Assembly: GCA_018287875.1 (NCBI GenBank) | Contig: JAGVVL010000002.1 | Coordinates: 248,001 to 312,000 of the forward strand | Origin: Nigrospora sphaerica | Lineage: Eukaryota > Ascomycota > Sordariomycetes > Amphisphaeriales > Apiosporaceae | DNA: 64,000 bases | Direction of reading: 5' to 3' | Shown here: positions 22,554-33,582 of the stretch, in pieces | Layout: the number at the start of each line of letters is the position of its first letter | Numbering within the stretch: position 1 is the stretch's first letter | Translations under genes and position numbers: made by a program | The notes under the pieces: model-generated | The model's database searches: none | Seen by the model: only the letters and a program-made list of their open reading frames with translations | Told to the model about the DNA's origin: nothing

Positions 22554-23820
22554 GGGGACGGAAACGGTTTGCTGGACGCGGCGAAGAAAGGAAAATGCCC
22601 GGGTCGGCGCCCTACGGGTCCACCCCCTACTGGCTGGGTGTCGGCGCGATGCTCTCGGCCTACGTTGCCCAAGACAGCGCGCCGAACGCCCCCTTGCATA
22701 TGGCCCGTCCGTGGGCTCTGCTGGGTACATGCGGGCCGGGGCATAGAACCCCGTGCTTTAGGCCCTGGAATAGCGGCCTACTTGAGCTACCTCGAGTAAG
22801 CATAACGAAATGCCAAGTCATGATAATGGACAACACTAGCTACCTCGGCTCTCTCCAAGTCGCTCGATTCACATGGCCTTGCCGTGGGCTGGTTGTAGGC
22901 TACCTGGGCGGCTTCACGTTCCCGGACTGCCCAAGGTATGGCCTTTATCACCAACCCCAGCTGTGAGGCCAAACAGCCTAGCTATCAGTCCTGGTCGTCG
23001 GCGGCTGATGGGCCCCCATCTCTTGTTGTGGGTATGACCTCGCTGATATGGGCTTCTTCACACCAGAGGCCGTTGTAGTGTGGGGGCGGCACCCATAGCA
23101 ACACTCGGACGCATCATCGTCCTCGAGAGTCATTACTACCGAGGTGCTGGTCATGGTTGGCTTTTCTAGGCTCTGCGGCGGCTGCCATCGTTGATTGGCA
23201 TCGTAACAGGCCAGACAAGTCTTCCGGAACGGACAACACCCCTTGGGATCGACAATCCGTTTTCACTTCCCGTTCGCTGGACAGTATCCAGTGGGTACTC
23301 GTACTGATATCTCCAACGCACCAGGCGTACGCGGCGCGGCATGAACAGGTACATGATGTACATAGCTGTGGAACGGGCAGCTTGGACTTTTACCGGTCAG
23401 GTGTGCGGTATATGTCAGTGTGTACAGGTAGGTACAAAGAGTAGACAACCTGTGCAACGATTTCCTGTCCCGGTATGTTTTTGGTTATCTCTTAGCCCAA
23501 ACGGCTTGTTCCCATCCATGTCGTTTTTCAATCTGCTTACTCTCCTGCCATGGCGGGATCAGTATAAACTGAACATGGACTTTAAAGTACATTGTGAGCT
23601 TGGAACGTCAGCCAAGTGTTGTTGTATGTCAACCAAGTAATTACGAAACGGCTAAAAAGGCGCCAAGTCAAGACGTGAGTCATGTACACATACTATTCCA
23701 TGCCCCTGGATCGAGCTCTAACACCAACCACTCCAGACAAGGCATTCCCCCCTCATCGGGAAAACGACCGAACCACACCGGTACCTCCCTCGACGCACGC
23801 TCAGACCGTGTCCCGGGGTT
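22554..23820. other. Intergenic, no supported gene
   Basis: 1.27 kb with the 3' flanks of two convergent genes. Only short unsupported frames are seen. Confidence 0.6.
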
Positions 23821-25728
23821 TCACGGGGGCCTCGGACAGGAGGCTGACGTCGTCGTCGTCGGCGACGGGGCTGCGGAGCACGGAGAGGCCGAAGCCGGCG
23901 GCCTTGTCGTCGGCGCGTGCGGCGGCGGCGGCCGGGGCGCGCGAGGCGGAGCGGCCCGCCGTCGCCGACGGCGGGGGTAGGCGGGCGGCGGCGGGCCTCG
24001 GGCGGCGACGGGGATGAGGGACCGCGTCGAGACGGGGCGGCCGGCCATCTCCCAGCTGTCGACGCGCTGGCCGCGGCCGCCGGGGCCGAGGTCGCGGTCC
24101 GGCGTCAGCTTCTCGGGGCCCTTGAAGCCGCCGGCGGCGCCGCGGCGGTGCAGGCGCAGGCCGCCGAGGCAGGCGGCGGCGGCGGCGGCGAGGCCCAGCG
24201 CGGCGAGAGTGACGACGGCGCCGATGGCGCCGGCGAGGGCCGGCGAGGGCCGGCCGTCTTCGTCGTTTTGGCGCGACGACGCCGACGATGGCGAGGCGTG
24301 CGCCCCGGCGTAGGCGAGGCAGGGCGGCGTCAGGGCGTCGCAGGTGTGGCACCAGGCGCGCAGGTCGGGCAGGGCCAAGGCGTCCATGCCGGCGGCGAAG
24401 TCGGCCCACCGCAGCGCCGCCTCGGCGTTGCCGCGCCCCAGGATCGGGTACTCGTAGAGCCCGGCGTGGGGCGCGGTGCCGTCGCGGTACATGAAGCGGA
24501 CCCAGAGGACGTCCTCGGCGGGGGGGCCGTCGGTATCGTCGCCGATGTCGTCGTCGTAGCTAAAGAGCTCGATGGCCATGGCGGCGCCGTGGGTGGGCAG
24601 CTTGTCAAAGGTGGGGTCGGAGGGCCGGCCGGTGCCGATGAGGCGGGCGAGGGCGAAGAAGGAGAGCAGGGGCTCGAAGGAGCCGACGACGACGGAGAGC
24701 TTCTGGGTGGTGGCGCCGGCGACGGAGCGGCGCAGCTCGCCGACGGCGCGGGCGGCCAGGGTGCGGCCGGCGACGGCGCGGATGCGGTCGCCGCGCCGCC
24801 GGCCCGAAGCCGTCAGGTTGCCGTAGTAGTCGACCTGCTGGACGCCGGCGAGGGCGGCCAGCTCGTCGAGCAGGTCCGCCGGCAGTTGCGCCCGCACCGT
24901 CGCGTTGTGCGCGTGCTCGTACCGCGCGTAGTCCCACAGGTCCAGCGCCGAGAACTCGGCCGCCAGCGGGAACGTCGCCTGCTCCCCCAGCACCGACGCC
25001 TCGAGCTCGCCGTACAGCCGCTCCCCCTGCTCCCGCATTTCCTTGAACGTCTCGTCCTGGCCGGCCAGCACTTGCGACCGCACCAGCTCCGAGCAGTACA
25101 GGTGACCCTGGATCCTGAGGGCGAGGGGGGCAAGTTAGCAAAAGCCATTGCCAGACCGCCCCGGCACGCGCACACACACACTCACACACGCCAACACCGC
25201 GGAAACCTACTGATAGAGCTCGCCGTCGTAGATGCCCTTGGTCTGCACCGTGGGGTACTGATAGCCGTTCAGGGGGTAGCTGACGCGGGTGCCGTTGGCG
25301 AGGGTGGCGGCGTCTTCGTCGGCGAAGGCGTCGGCGGCGGGCGGGTAGAGGCCCTGCATGAAGGCAAGGGCCGAGGCAACGTCGGCGTCGGTGGTGGTGG
25401 TGTAGAGGGCGAGCTGGTCGTTGTTAAGAGCGCGCGGCGCGAGGCCGGCGAGCGGGCAGCTCTCGGTGATGATGGTGCCGCCGGCGCCGCGCACCGTCGC
25501 GTTGCCGAGGTAGCGCGCGCGCAGCGTCTGGCCCTGCGCGTAAAGCTGCTGCGCCCCAAGCGGCGTGAGGGCCGCCGTCGGGCCGCCGTCGTCGCCGGGC
25601 AAATGCCGCGGCCGCGTCTCACCGTGGTACACGTACACGAACGACGACCACACAGTCTGGGCCGCCTGCGCCTGGAGCGCCAGCTGCCCGAGGAGGAACA
25701 AGGACCCCGCGAGGCTGGGGCGCGACAT
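23821..25728 (-). CDS. Histidine-acid-phosphatase-like type I membrane protein, probably catalytically inactive
   Basis: Exons 25728-25211 and 25114-23821, with a 96-bp intron (GTAGGT to CAG), give 603 residues. The order is signal peptide 1-22, phosphatase-fold ectodomain, one membrane segment (AGAIGAVVTLAALGLAAAAA, about residue 490) and a cytoplasmic tail with RVDSWEM. The usual RHGxRxP motif reads YHGETRP (Arg to Tyr), and where a His-Asp pair should follow the second core strand the sequence is VVGSFEPLLSFF. The key phosphate-handling residues are therefore missing, as in a fungal subgroup of this superfamily. In the tail, a run of five C (plus-strand G 23973-23977) appears to shift the frame: after it the current frame is low-complexity Arg/Pro, whereas the +1 frame reads SRAPAAAAARADDKAAGFG and ends in APVKPRDTV at 23801. 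An upstream ATG at 25758 is possible. Confidence 0.82.
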
Positions 25729-27502
25729 GATGACAATCGGGGAGAGGGGAGGCCGCATGCCGGGTGGTGATGCTGCCTCGGTAAGGGTGACAGAGGCGCG
25801 GGATGAAGAGGTAGAGAGAGAGGTGGGAAACAGGCCGGAAGGACGACGACCCCTCGCATAGTGGAAAGGTACGACGATATATACGAGACGACAAGCTGAC
25901 GGGTGCAGCCCACGGGCATGTGGGAGACACAGCAATTAGGCTTTTGGGACATACATTTCTCTCGGTGTCCCTTCTTTTCTTTGCCCTTTTGCCTGCCTTA
26001 CCGCGCCGTCGTCTGGCGAACACGCCTTTCCCGCTGTGTGCGATCACCGATGACTGCTTGACTATGCTGCCAGTCAAGACTCTACCATCCCCCCATTATA
26101 CCTCTTGGCTCAGCGACGTACAGCCCGACCGACTATACGGTGAAGTCAGCGGGCAGACCGGCAGGCTTGTGCCGGGCGGGGGGTGGTGAGGGGCCGCATC
26201 GGCATGGCATCCATGGAAGGGGGGGGGATATGAAAGGGGAAACGAGTGAGGGCGGTCGCGTGGGAGGACAGGCACGGGGCGGGGTAGCTCATCCATCTCC
26301 TTGGAGCCACGATCGATTGGTGGCCGGATCCCGTCATTCCCCTCGACCTCATCAGCGCAGCGCCGGTTGCATCCTTGTAGTTCGAGGCCGGATGGTCCAA
26401 TGGCCTGGCTGCGGAAGCATCGGCCAGGGTGGCCTATTGAGCAACGGCAAAAGCTAAAGTGCTTACAAGAAGCTTGGCGGCCCGGGATGTTCGTTACCCA
26501 AGGTTGTTCATGACCGCCGCGGGCGCGCTGGCGGCGGGGTCGCGCTGGAGGAGGGGAGGGAAGACCCTAGCCGAGTGCGTCGTGACGGTGTCGTCGTCGG
26601 GCGGGCAGCAGGCCGGTCGCATGGCTGAAAAACCACAGATGGGACGAGAGACGAGGGGCGCGTCGACTCTGTATTCGAGCTTGAGTTGGTTCATGGCGGC
26701 TGCGAGCTGCTGCTTGCTTGCGCTGGGCAGTCGGACCAGACGACAGTTCGCGCTTACTCGACCGGCGGCGACGGCATCAACACGGAAAAGCCCCCGAGCT
26801 GGCGACAGTGGCCCTTCTTTCCCGTCTCGCCCCGGCCATGGCGAGTCGCACTTGTCTCGCGCAGCCCCTTAAGACAGGACTGTGGGCAGTTCGGCCGTCA
26901 GTGGCCCGACGGGCGTCCAAACGAGCAGGGCGAGCAAAGAACAAGGCGAAACGCGACAGATACGCGCCGTCGTCAGGAACAAGCTGGTTGCCGGCGGCAG
27001 ACACGATGTTCGGAGAAAGAAAGCCGCTTCCTCCCACTCGGCAAGCGCCAGCCGAACCGACGGGGACGAAAAGGTTAGGTTCCAACTTAGCTAAACAGCC
27101 TCTCCCTCGCATTGCACCGCTGCATCGACGCTCGTTTCGGAAATTTACGTCGAGGGTTTCACGCACGACACACGAGCTGTCCAAGGCCCCTCGCCCAATG
27201 CCCGTGGGAATTCAATTGCCTGGGCTTCGCGCACATGCGGCCAGGGAAGCCAAGCGCCGGGAAGCTCCGAATTCGCTGGCCTGTCGGGTTTCTTCGAGGC
27301 CTTTCCGAGCCGTCCAACTCGTCCGCGAACCCGTCCGGTACGAACTCAGTCATGGCCGGCGCGCTTGGCCCAGTAGCGAGGGCAGGAAGGACGAGCGGGC
27401 TTTGGAGGCCCAAGTGCTGGGTGCTGGGTATATTCAAAAGATGCATGATTACACTCCTTACACCCCGAGGCTTCCTCTTCGTATCCGTCGACCCGCCCAC
27501 CA
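25729..27502. other. Intergenic, no supported gene
   Basis: 1.8 kb between the phosphatase-like promoter and the 3' end of the prolyl-hydroxylase-like gene. A long plus-strand frame at about 26.7-27.8 kb overlaps the latter and has random-looking composition. Confidence 0.6.
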
Positions 27503-28403
27503 TCACACATCGGGGCCTCGGATGTCGTCGCCCAGCGGGCCCTGCCGCGTCCAGATGTTCATGCCGATCTTGGAGCCCGAGGTTACGGGCAGGCCGGCGT
27601 GCAGGGTGCGCTCGTCGCCGGAGCCGTCGGGGTGCAGGTTCTGCCAGAAGACGGCGCCGCCGAGGGCGGGGCGGAAGGTGAGGCCGTGGTGCCAGGGCTC
27701 GTCGCAGTCGACCCAGGCGCACCAGCGCTCGTCGTGCGGCGCGTCGAGCAGCGGGAAGTTGGTGCCGCCGCCCGTGAGGTCGGCCGAGGCCGCCACGTAG
27801 GCGAAGAAGGACGTCAACCGGTTGCCGCCCACGGCCGCCGTCGCGTGCACGGCATTGGGGTACCAGTCCGTGTGGAAGTGGTAGTGCTCGCCGCGCCCGT
27901 ACTTGACCAGCTGCACCGGCTCCAGCTGCGCCCGCGCCGTGTCGAAGCCCTGGAACCGCAGCGCCCGCTCCTCGATGCACCGCACCACGGCGTCGCGTGC
28001 CACGTTGGTCGACTGCGACGTGCGCGTCGACCGCAACCCCTGCGCCCCGCCGTCGGCCACGGCCGAGTCGCGGAACGTGTCGGCCCTGTCGTTTCCCGTT
28101 TCGCCGTCAGCAGCTTGTCCCTCGTGGAAAGGCCCGAGGTGGACCGCACAGAGAGGGAGGGAGAGGGGGAAGGGGAGGGGTCGGCACTCACGTTACCTCG
28201 GTCAAGTGCGCGCGCTCGTCCGCCGTGAGGAACCCGTCGAGGTAGATGACGAGCGGTGATTTGGAAACGATGTGGGTCGTGTAGGCCGGGTGTTGGCACT
28301 CGTCGCCCGGCGTCAGCGGCTTCTGAGCGCCGCCGTCGTGGGCGTGGACGAGGCCCGTCGCCGTCGCGAGGATGAGGCCGAGCAGCTGTCGTAACGACGT
28401 CAT
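27503..28403 (-). CDS. Prolyl 4-hydroxylase-like 2-oxoglutarate/Fe(II) oxygenase, secretory
   Basis: Exons 28403-28192 and 28085-27503 join across a 106-bp intron (GTGAGT to ACAG) to 264 residues. The signal peptide is about 1-21. The double-stranded beta-helix has the iron ligands His142 and Asp144 (HYHFHTDWYP) and the distal His233 with Lys243 (TLHAGLPVTSGSKIGMNIW) for iron and 2-oxoglutarate, so it looks fully active. FRDSAV and GGGTNFP are also typical of the prolyl 4-hydroxylase alpha-subunit family. The enzyme would hydroxylate proline or a similar residue of a substrate in the secretory pathway. There is no C-terminal retention signal. It is divergent, 609 bp away, from an HDEL-bearing PDI-like gene. 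Confidence 0.88.
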
Positions 28404-29012
28404 TTCGGTGCTGGCGGGCGTCGGCAGTGTCGTCGCGTGCCCAATCGAGGGAGGTGAAGAAGCGTAAGGGGGAAAACAGGGCGGCCGTTCGAGTCTGTCC
28501 GGTGGGCAGTTTCCTTAACTAGGGGGACGGCATGTTCGCGTACCATCCACGATGTCTGGCCATCCCTCCATGGTTTCGTGCGATCGGCTGTGGTGCCGGT
28601 GGCCGTTGGGACGAGCGACACGCGGTTGAAACGGGAATCGTCTGCGCGTTGAATCGCGCCAGCGGCGACGGGGTTCTGACTGGGCCCTTTCAGTGGGGAA
28701 CGGCGGGGAAGCTCTCCAGTGGCTACAGCAGCTACAGGACCCCTGGGCACCCTTAACTTCTTGCAGTGCCCTGGAGCCTGAGACAGGGATCAACGCTCCC
28801 TGAACGCCGTTTCACGATATGGCCCCTGCAGCTCAGCTTTCACAGGCTCCCATTAGCGTCAATATGCTCCCCTGATCGCCACCGGCGACTGCACCCTCGA
28901 CCGCCGTTCGGGCGGGCTATTTGACCCCGCGGCGCCGTGGTCACGCGCGCGCAACCGTTGTGCTCGTTCTGAGACAGAAAAGAGAGCCGTTTGGTGCCAA
29001 CGAAATTTGACG
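28404..29012. promoter_or_regulatory. Shared divergent promoter of P4H-like and PDI-like genes
   Basis: 609 bp between divergent start codons. It must carry both promoters. No specific element is recognised. Confidence 0.45.
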
Positions 29013-30526
29013 ATGCAATTGACGGCTTCGTTGTGTGTACTGTGGATGGCCGGCGTCGCTCTGGCATGGGACCACGTTAGCGAAAGCGACTTCATTAGAG
29101 CCGTTTCGGGGCACAATCATGCTCTCGTAGCCTGTAAGTCAGTCCCCAGGTCGAAATGCCGTGTCACCCCAGCAACCCGTTACTGACAGAGGGCTGCGGT
29201 ACAGTTACCGAGGTACGACCTGCTTGAATAGCCACTCGATTTCCCATTGCTGACTTGTCGCCCAATCCAACCAGCCGTCCGCGTAAGTACGAATCGTCGC
29301 CCAGGAGAACCGTCGCTTTGCTGGCGTGGCAGCTAACGGGCGAGGCTCCAGACCAGCGAGCAAGGCCCTCGAGCCGGAATGGCTCTCGGTCGCGGCGACC
29401 GAGAAGGAACTCGTGAGCATCGACTGTAGCGAGCAGCAGCAGTTGTGCCGGGACTACGACGTGGCCTCGTACCCGGCGCTGCGCTTCTTTGACGGCCACG
29501 GGACCATGACGCGGTACCGCGGGCCCCGGACGGCTCCAGCGTACGTACCCAAGCCAACCCCCTTTTCCGTTTCCGGTCCATTTCCCCGGCGGGGGAAAAG
29601 ACCCGTGGCGGACGTCGTTCGCAGTGCTGGGACACCAGACTGACGCGGGCGTCCCTTGGCCCCCTCACGCGCAGCATCGCCGCTTTTTTCAAGCGCGCCG
29701 TCCGGCCCGCCCTCACGCTGCTCGCCGACGAGCAGGCGGCCCGCGCCTTCGAGGCCGTCGACGACGTCGTCGTGGTCGCGCGGCTCAACCGGCAGGACGC
29801 GCACCTGCGCGCACCCCTCGAGGGCCTGGCCGCTCAGTACGCGGACCGCGCTTCGTTCGGCCTGCGCCTTGTCGAGGACGGGCCCTCCGCCGTCGACTGC
29901 TACAACCACCCCGACGACCTCAAGTCCTCTGTAGCCGACCTGGACGCCATCGGAGCCTTACTCAACCTTGTCACGGGCTGCCTCACACCGCTGATCGACG
30001 AGTTCTCGCGGAAAAACGAAGGCCGTTTTCTCCAGGTGCGTTCATTCGTTTTGTCTCCCCCCCCCCCATTCTCTTTTCTGTACAACTTGCCCCTTTCCCT
30101 CTTCCCAAAAGAGCCGAGTTGACCTCCGATGCGATGTCTCGTTCCGTGCAGTCGGGCAAGTCCATCGTCTACTACTTCGCGGCGAGCCCAGCCGAGCGCG
30201 CCATGTACGTGGCCTTCATGCGGCCGCTGGCCAAGAAGTTCGCCGAATACCTGGCCTTTGTCACCGTCGACGCCGCCGCCTACGCCGAGATGCTGCCCAT
30301 GCTCGGCCTCGTCGCCGACGGCGGCCCCGCCCTCGCCGTCCAGAACCCCGCCTACGGCCAGGTCTTCCCCTTCCACGGCGCCACCATCTCGCCCCAGACC
30401 GTCGAGCAGTTCGTCATGGACATTGTTGGCGGCAAGGTCAAGCCCTGGGACGGCGTTCTTGAGGCCGAGGACCAAGCCGGGGAACCCGCCGAAGCGCCGG
30501 CGGCGTCGGCTCACGATGAACTGTGA
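29013..30526 (+). CDS. PDI-like ER protein with HDEL and no CxxC, two 8-nt exons
   Basis: Six exons: 29013-29133, 29205-29212, 29275-29282, 29352-29540, 29675-30035 and 30152-30526, giving 353 residues. Exons 2 and 3 are 8 nt each. Every intron there has a canonical donor (GTAAGT, GTACGA, GTAAGT), a CTGAC or CTAAC branch point and a CAG acceptor, and only this combination gives LVAFTEPSAPASKALEPEW, the expected thioredoxin-fold strand-loop-helix. The active-site CGHC of protein disulfide isomerases is replaced by APAS (46-49), so it cannot catalyse dithiol exchange there. A signal peptide (about 1-18) and the C-terminal HDEL place it in the ER lumen. Two further thioredoxin-like repeats fit the rest. 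A chaperone or partner-subunit role is likely; see the adjacent prolyl-hydroxylase-like gene. Confidence 0.87.
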
Positions 30527-30663
30527 GGAAAGGGATGATGGGTGATCATGTTCGGACAGGCACATTTCGGTTCCTCGATATTGTGAATAACCAAGCCACT
30601 GGGAAAAGAAAGGTCGTTCTGGTTTTCACCCGCTGCCTCAACTTGTCCACATTTGCTCATCCA

Positions 30664-30933
30664 GGTCCGTATCCCGGATGCGCCATGCTCTACACGGCCG
30701 TCAGCATCGTGGAGACGGTGAGCTCACTAGTGGCGGGGCCCTTGTTGCCCGTGCCTTTTTATGCCGGCGTGGAATGGGGTGAGCCCTGGATTGGGTTGCC
30801 TTATATCGCTGCCGACGGTCTTTTCACCGTGGCAACCGTTGCCATCACTGCGGTTTTGGCGAGTGTCAAGTCCAGTAATGGCACCACAGAGACAGGAGTC
30901 CCAGTAGCAACTTCACAAAGGACGTCATCTTGA
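30664..30933 (+). pseudogene. C-terminal remnant of an MFS transporter
   Basis: About 90 codons read MLYTAVSIVETVSSLVAGPL, then WIGLPYIAADGLFTVATVAI and a short hydrophilic tail with a stop. This matches the last two membrane helices of drug/tetracycline-type major facilitator transporters. Nothing upstream carries the other ten helices: the sequence runs directly into the 3' flank of the PDI-like gene. It is best read as a relic of a lost transporter. It could also be a recent insertion of a gene end. Confidence 0.6.
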
Positions 30934-31304
30934 GGATGCCATTTTGTTGCCACTTGTACCACTTTCTCATTTCTTCCGATGTGTCGGCTTCTGTGCGTTA
31001 AATACGGAGGGTGGCTCTAGTAAAACAAATCGAGTCATACGGAAGCAGCGGTATCGTGTACCTAGCACATTTACGCCGCTGTATGAATAAGCTCCTGGGA
31101 GTTTGCGAAGCACTGGGCCCGGCGTCTTAGAGAGTGAGATGCGTGCTTTAGGTGTCTCTGCCGGCCATCAGTCACCCTTGGAGATATTTGCCTGGAGACT
31201 CACCCTTGGTATTCCCCTCTCAACGAGGAGGCTTAGCATCATTACATTGTCTTCTGTCCCTCCAGCGGAGCGAACCGCAAAGTCCACGGCGCATCCGCCG
31301 CCTG
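30934..31304. other. Intergenic, no supported gene
   Basis: 371 bp, AT-richer than its surroundings, between the transporter relic and the 3' end of the DUF4246 gene. Confidence 0.6.
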
Positions 31305-33582
31305 TCAGTGCTCGCAGAAGTTATACGTAGAGCGCTTGAACGCCTCCTCGGCCTTGTCGCGGTGGTGCGACCGCTCGTCCATGAGCTCGAGGCGGTACCG
31401 CTCCGCCTCGGCGCGGGTCATGAGCCCGGCGGCAGGCCCGGCGGCGGGCCCTGTGGCGCGGATCATATTGACTATCTCGGTGGGGAGCCGCGCGGCCCGC
31501 GTGGCCGCCGCTGGGATCTTTACGCCCTTCTCGGCCAGCAGCGTGGCCAGCTCCTGCGGCAGGTCGCCGCGGACGCCGCGGCCACCATCGCCGCCCAGTA
31601 CGGCGTCCTGCCACCACTCGGCCTGCTGCGGCGGCACGTTGGCCGTTGAGATGATGCGGCGCGTCGGGTCGATCAGCCACAGCGCGATGAAGCGCCGGTG
31701 GCCCGGTTTGGTCGGGTCTTGGAGGCGAAAGCCGGACACGCGGTGTTGGCTTTTACACTACCGGGTCAGTGGGAAAACGTGAAGAACGCAAACCCTGTGG
31801 GTTTGGCAGGGGGCTCACAAGACATTGGGAAAGGCTAGGAAGCGGCCCGGATTCGTGGCGACGTCGCCGTAGTACTGTAGACAAGGGGCAGTGTCGTCGA
31901 GCTCGGTGCCGTAGACGCGCTCGAGGAAGCCGTAGCCGTCCTGTTCGTATTCGAGCTCGGCGTCGCTGTTGTCGACCGTCTGCATGCGGAAGGACAGGTG
32001 GCTCGGCGTCACGTTCTCGCTATCGACGTAGTACAAGGCGGTGCCGACAATGCGCTCGTGCAGCTGGCCCTCGATGTGCCAGCTGCCGGCCGCGAAGGCG
32101 GGCTTCTCGGGCGTCAGCTCGATGCTCGCTATCTTGACCACGACCTGCAGGCCCGTGTCCCGGAACCGGGCCCGCAGGTCGTGCGCGCACGCGTGGTCCA
32201 CCGCCTCGAAATCGAGCGGCTCCGGCAGCACCGGGTCGCGGACGCGCACCCAACGCTCCTCGTCTATGACCTCCTGCGGGATGTCGTCGGGGGAGATGGT
32301 AGCGACAGGGGGGGCGGGGGCGCCCTGCTGCCCCGAAACTGGCGAGTGGCGTCTTTCGTATTCCATGCGTCGGGCTAAACTCCTGAGGTCCCCTGCCGAC
32401 AGCCGGAAATCAGAAGCCTGAAGAACCTCGGCATTGAAAGGTTCCCATAAGGAGGGATCGTCCTGGCTGGAGTAGGGCGGTTTTGCGAAGCGAGGTTTGG
32501 AGCGGCAGCCGGCCATCATAGCAGCTTGCTTCCTCGATTGGCCCCGTTCATAGTACTTCAGACACCTATTCCAGGCTGGGATAGCGGCATCCACCAGTTT
32601 TTCGATCGTGGAGTAGATCGGGGCGTACTTGGTGGGATGCAGGTTGTTGATGTAGCTGGTGAAATGGGCGGCGCCGTTGTCGTCAAAACCAACGTTCGCT
32701 GGCAGCCATTGGAATCGGTTGGACCAGAACGCGCCGTCGTCGCGCGTTTGCCACGCCCAGATGGAAGTTTGGTCTTTTGCGGGCTTCTCGGTCATTGCTA
32801 CCACCGTCCCTTTTGTCATGTAGTCCAAGGCATTCTGCGTACCGACTTCCTCGTACGGGAGGAATCCGGATCGTCCTAAGCGATGCCATCAGCTCTGTGG
32901 GAGGAAGCTCTTGACAAGAATCTCTTACCGTAAACGAAGGGGTACAGGGACGGGTGAACCAGGTCCTGGACCTTGTCGTCGGTCCGGGGGTGCCAGTCGA
33001 CATTGGCGGCCTGGTCCGATCGCAGCTGAGCAAAGGCGTCAAGAAGGCGCTGGTGCAGTTGTTCGGAAACCAGCGTGTGGTCCGATTTGATGACGGTGTT
33101 GCCAACAGCATCCAGAGAGTACACTAAGCCCGTCTCTTTACACAGGGCAGCTTTGGAGCGGAGCTCAGCGATGCAATTTTCGAAAGCCTTGTCCGAGAGG
33201 ATCCTGGCTCGGGGCTTTGGTAGCCTGGCATTACGAAATGTTCCCAGTGGTACCTCGCGAATGCTGGCGTAGAGCTCGTCCTCGGACTGTTCCATGGCCT
33301 CCTTCCGCCACTTGGCCACAATGGCGTCGTCGAAGACCTTTTCATGCCATTTAGGCTTGTCCGTTACTGCAGATGAGCTTCGCGATTAGAGGGTGTGCGT
33401 GCCCTTATTTCGACAGACTTACAGGCTTCCATGAGGGCCATCATGAACACCTCGCGAATCGGAAGAAGGTACGATGAAGAATCAAAGCAGTCTCCGTGAG
33501 CGCCGATAGCATACAGCTTCTTTGCGTGCATATCCTCCGACACTAGCGGGAGGGCCACGCCGGGGTAGAGTAGTGGAGGCAT
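31305..33582 (-). CDS. DUF4246 family protein
   Basis: Four exons, 33582-33423, 33366-32929, 32875-31819 and 31749-31305, with introns of 56, 53 and 69 bp, all in frame, give 699 residues. Conserved blocks of this fungal family are visible: LPLVSEDMHAKKLYAIGAHG near the start, PSLYPFVYGRSGFLP, WLPANVGFDDNGAAHFTSYI in the middle, GSWHIEGQLHERIVGTALYY, and at the end FRLQDPTKPGHRRFIALWLI followed by DPTRRIISTANVPPQQ. The repeated His residues around WHIEGQLHERI and the late GHRRF resemble a 2-oxoglutarate oxygenase core, but the biochemical role of the family is unknown to me. It is co-oriented with the thioesterase and monooxygenase genes that follow. Confidence 0.88.

Noticed and set aside
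26718..27800. 360-codon open frame on the plus strand
   Set aside because: Overlaps the 3' part of the prolyl-hydroxylase-like gene on the other strand; composition is Arg/Pro-rich and no motif or splice structure is seen.
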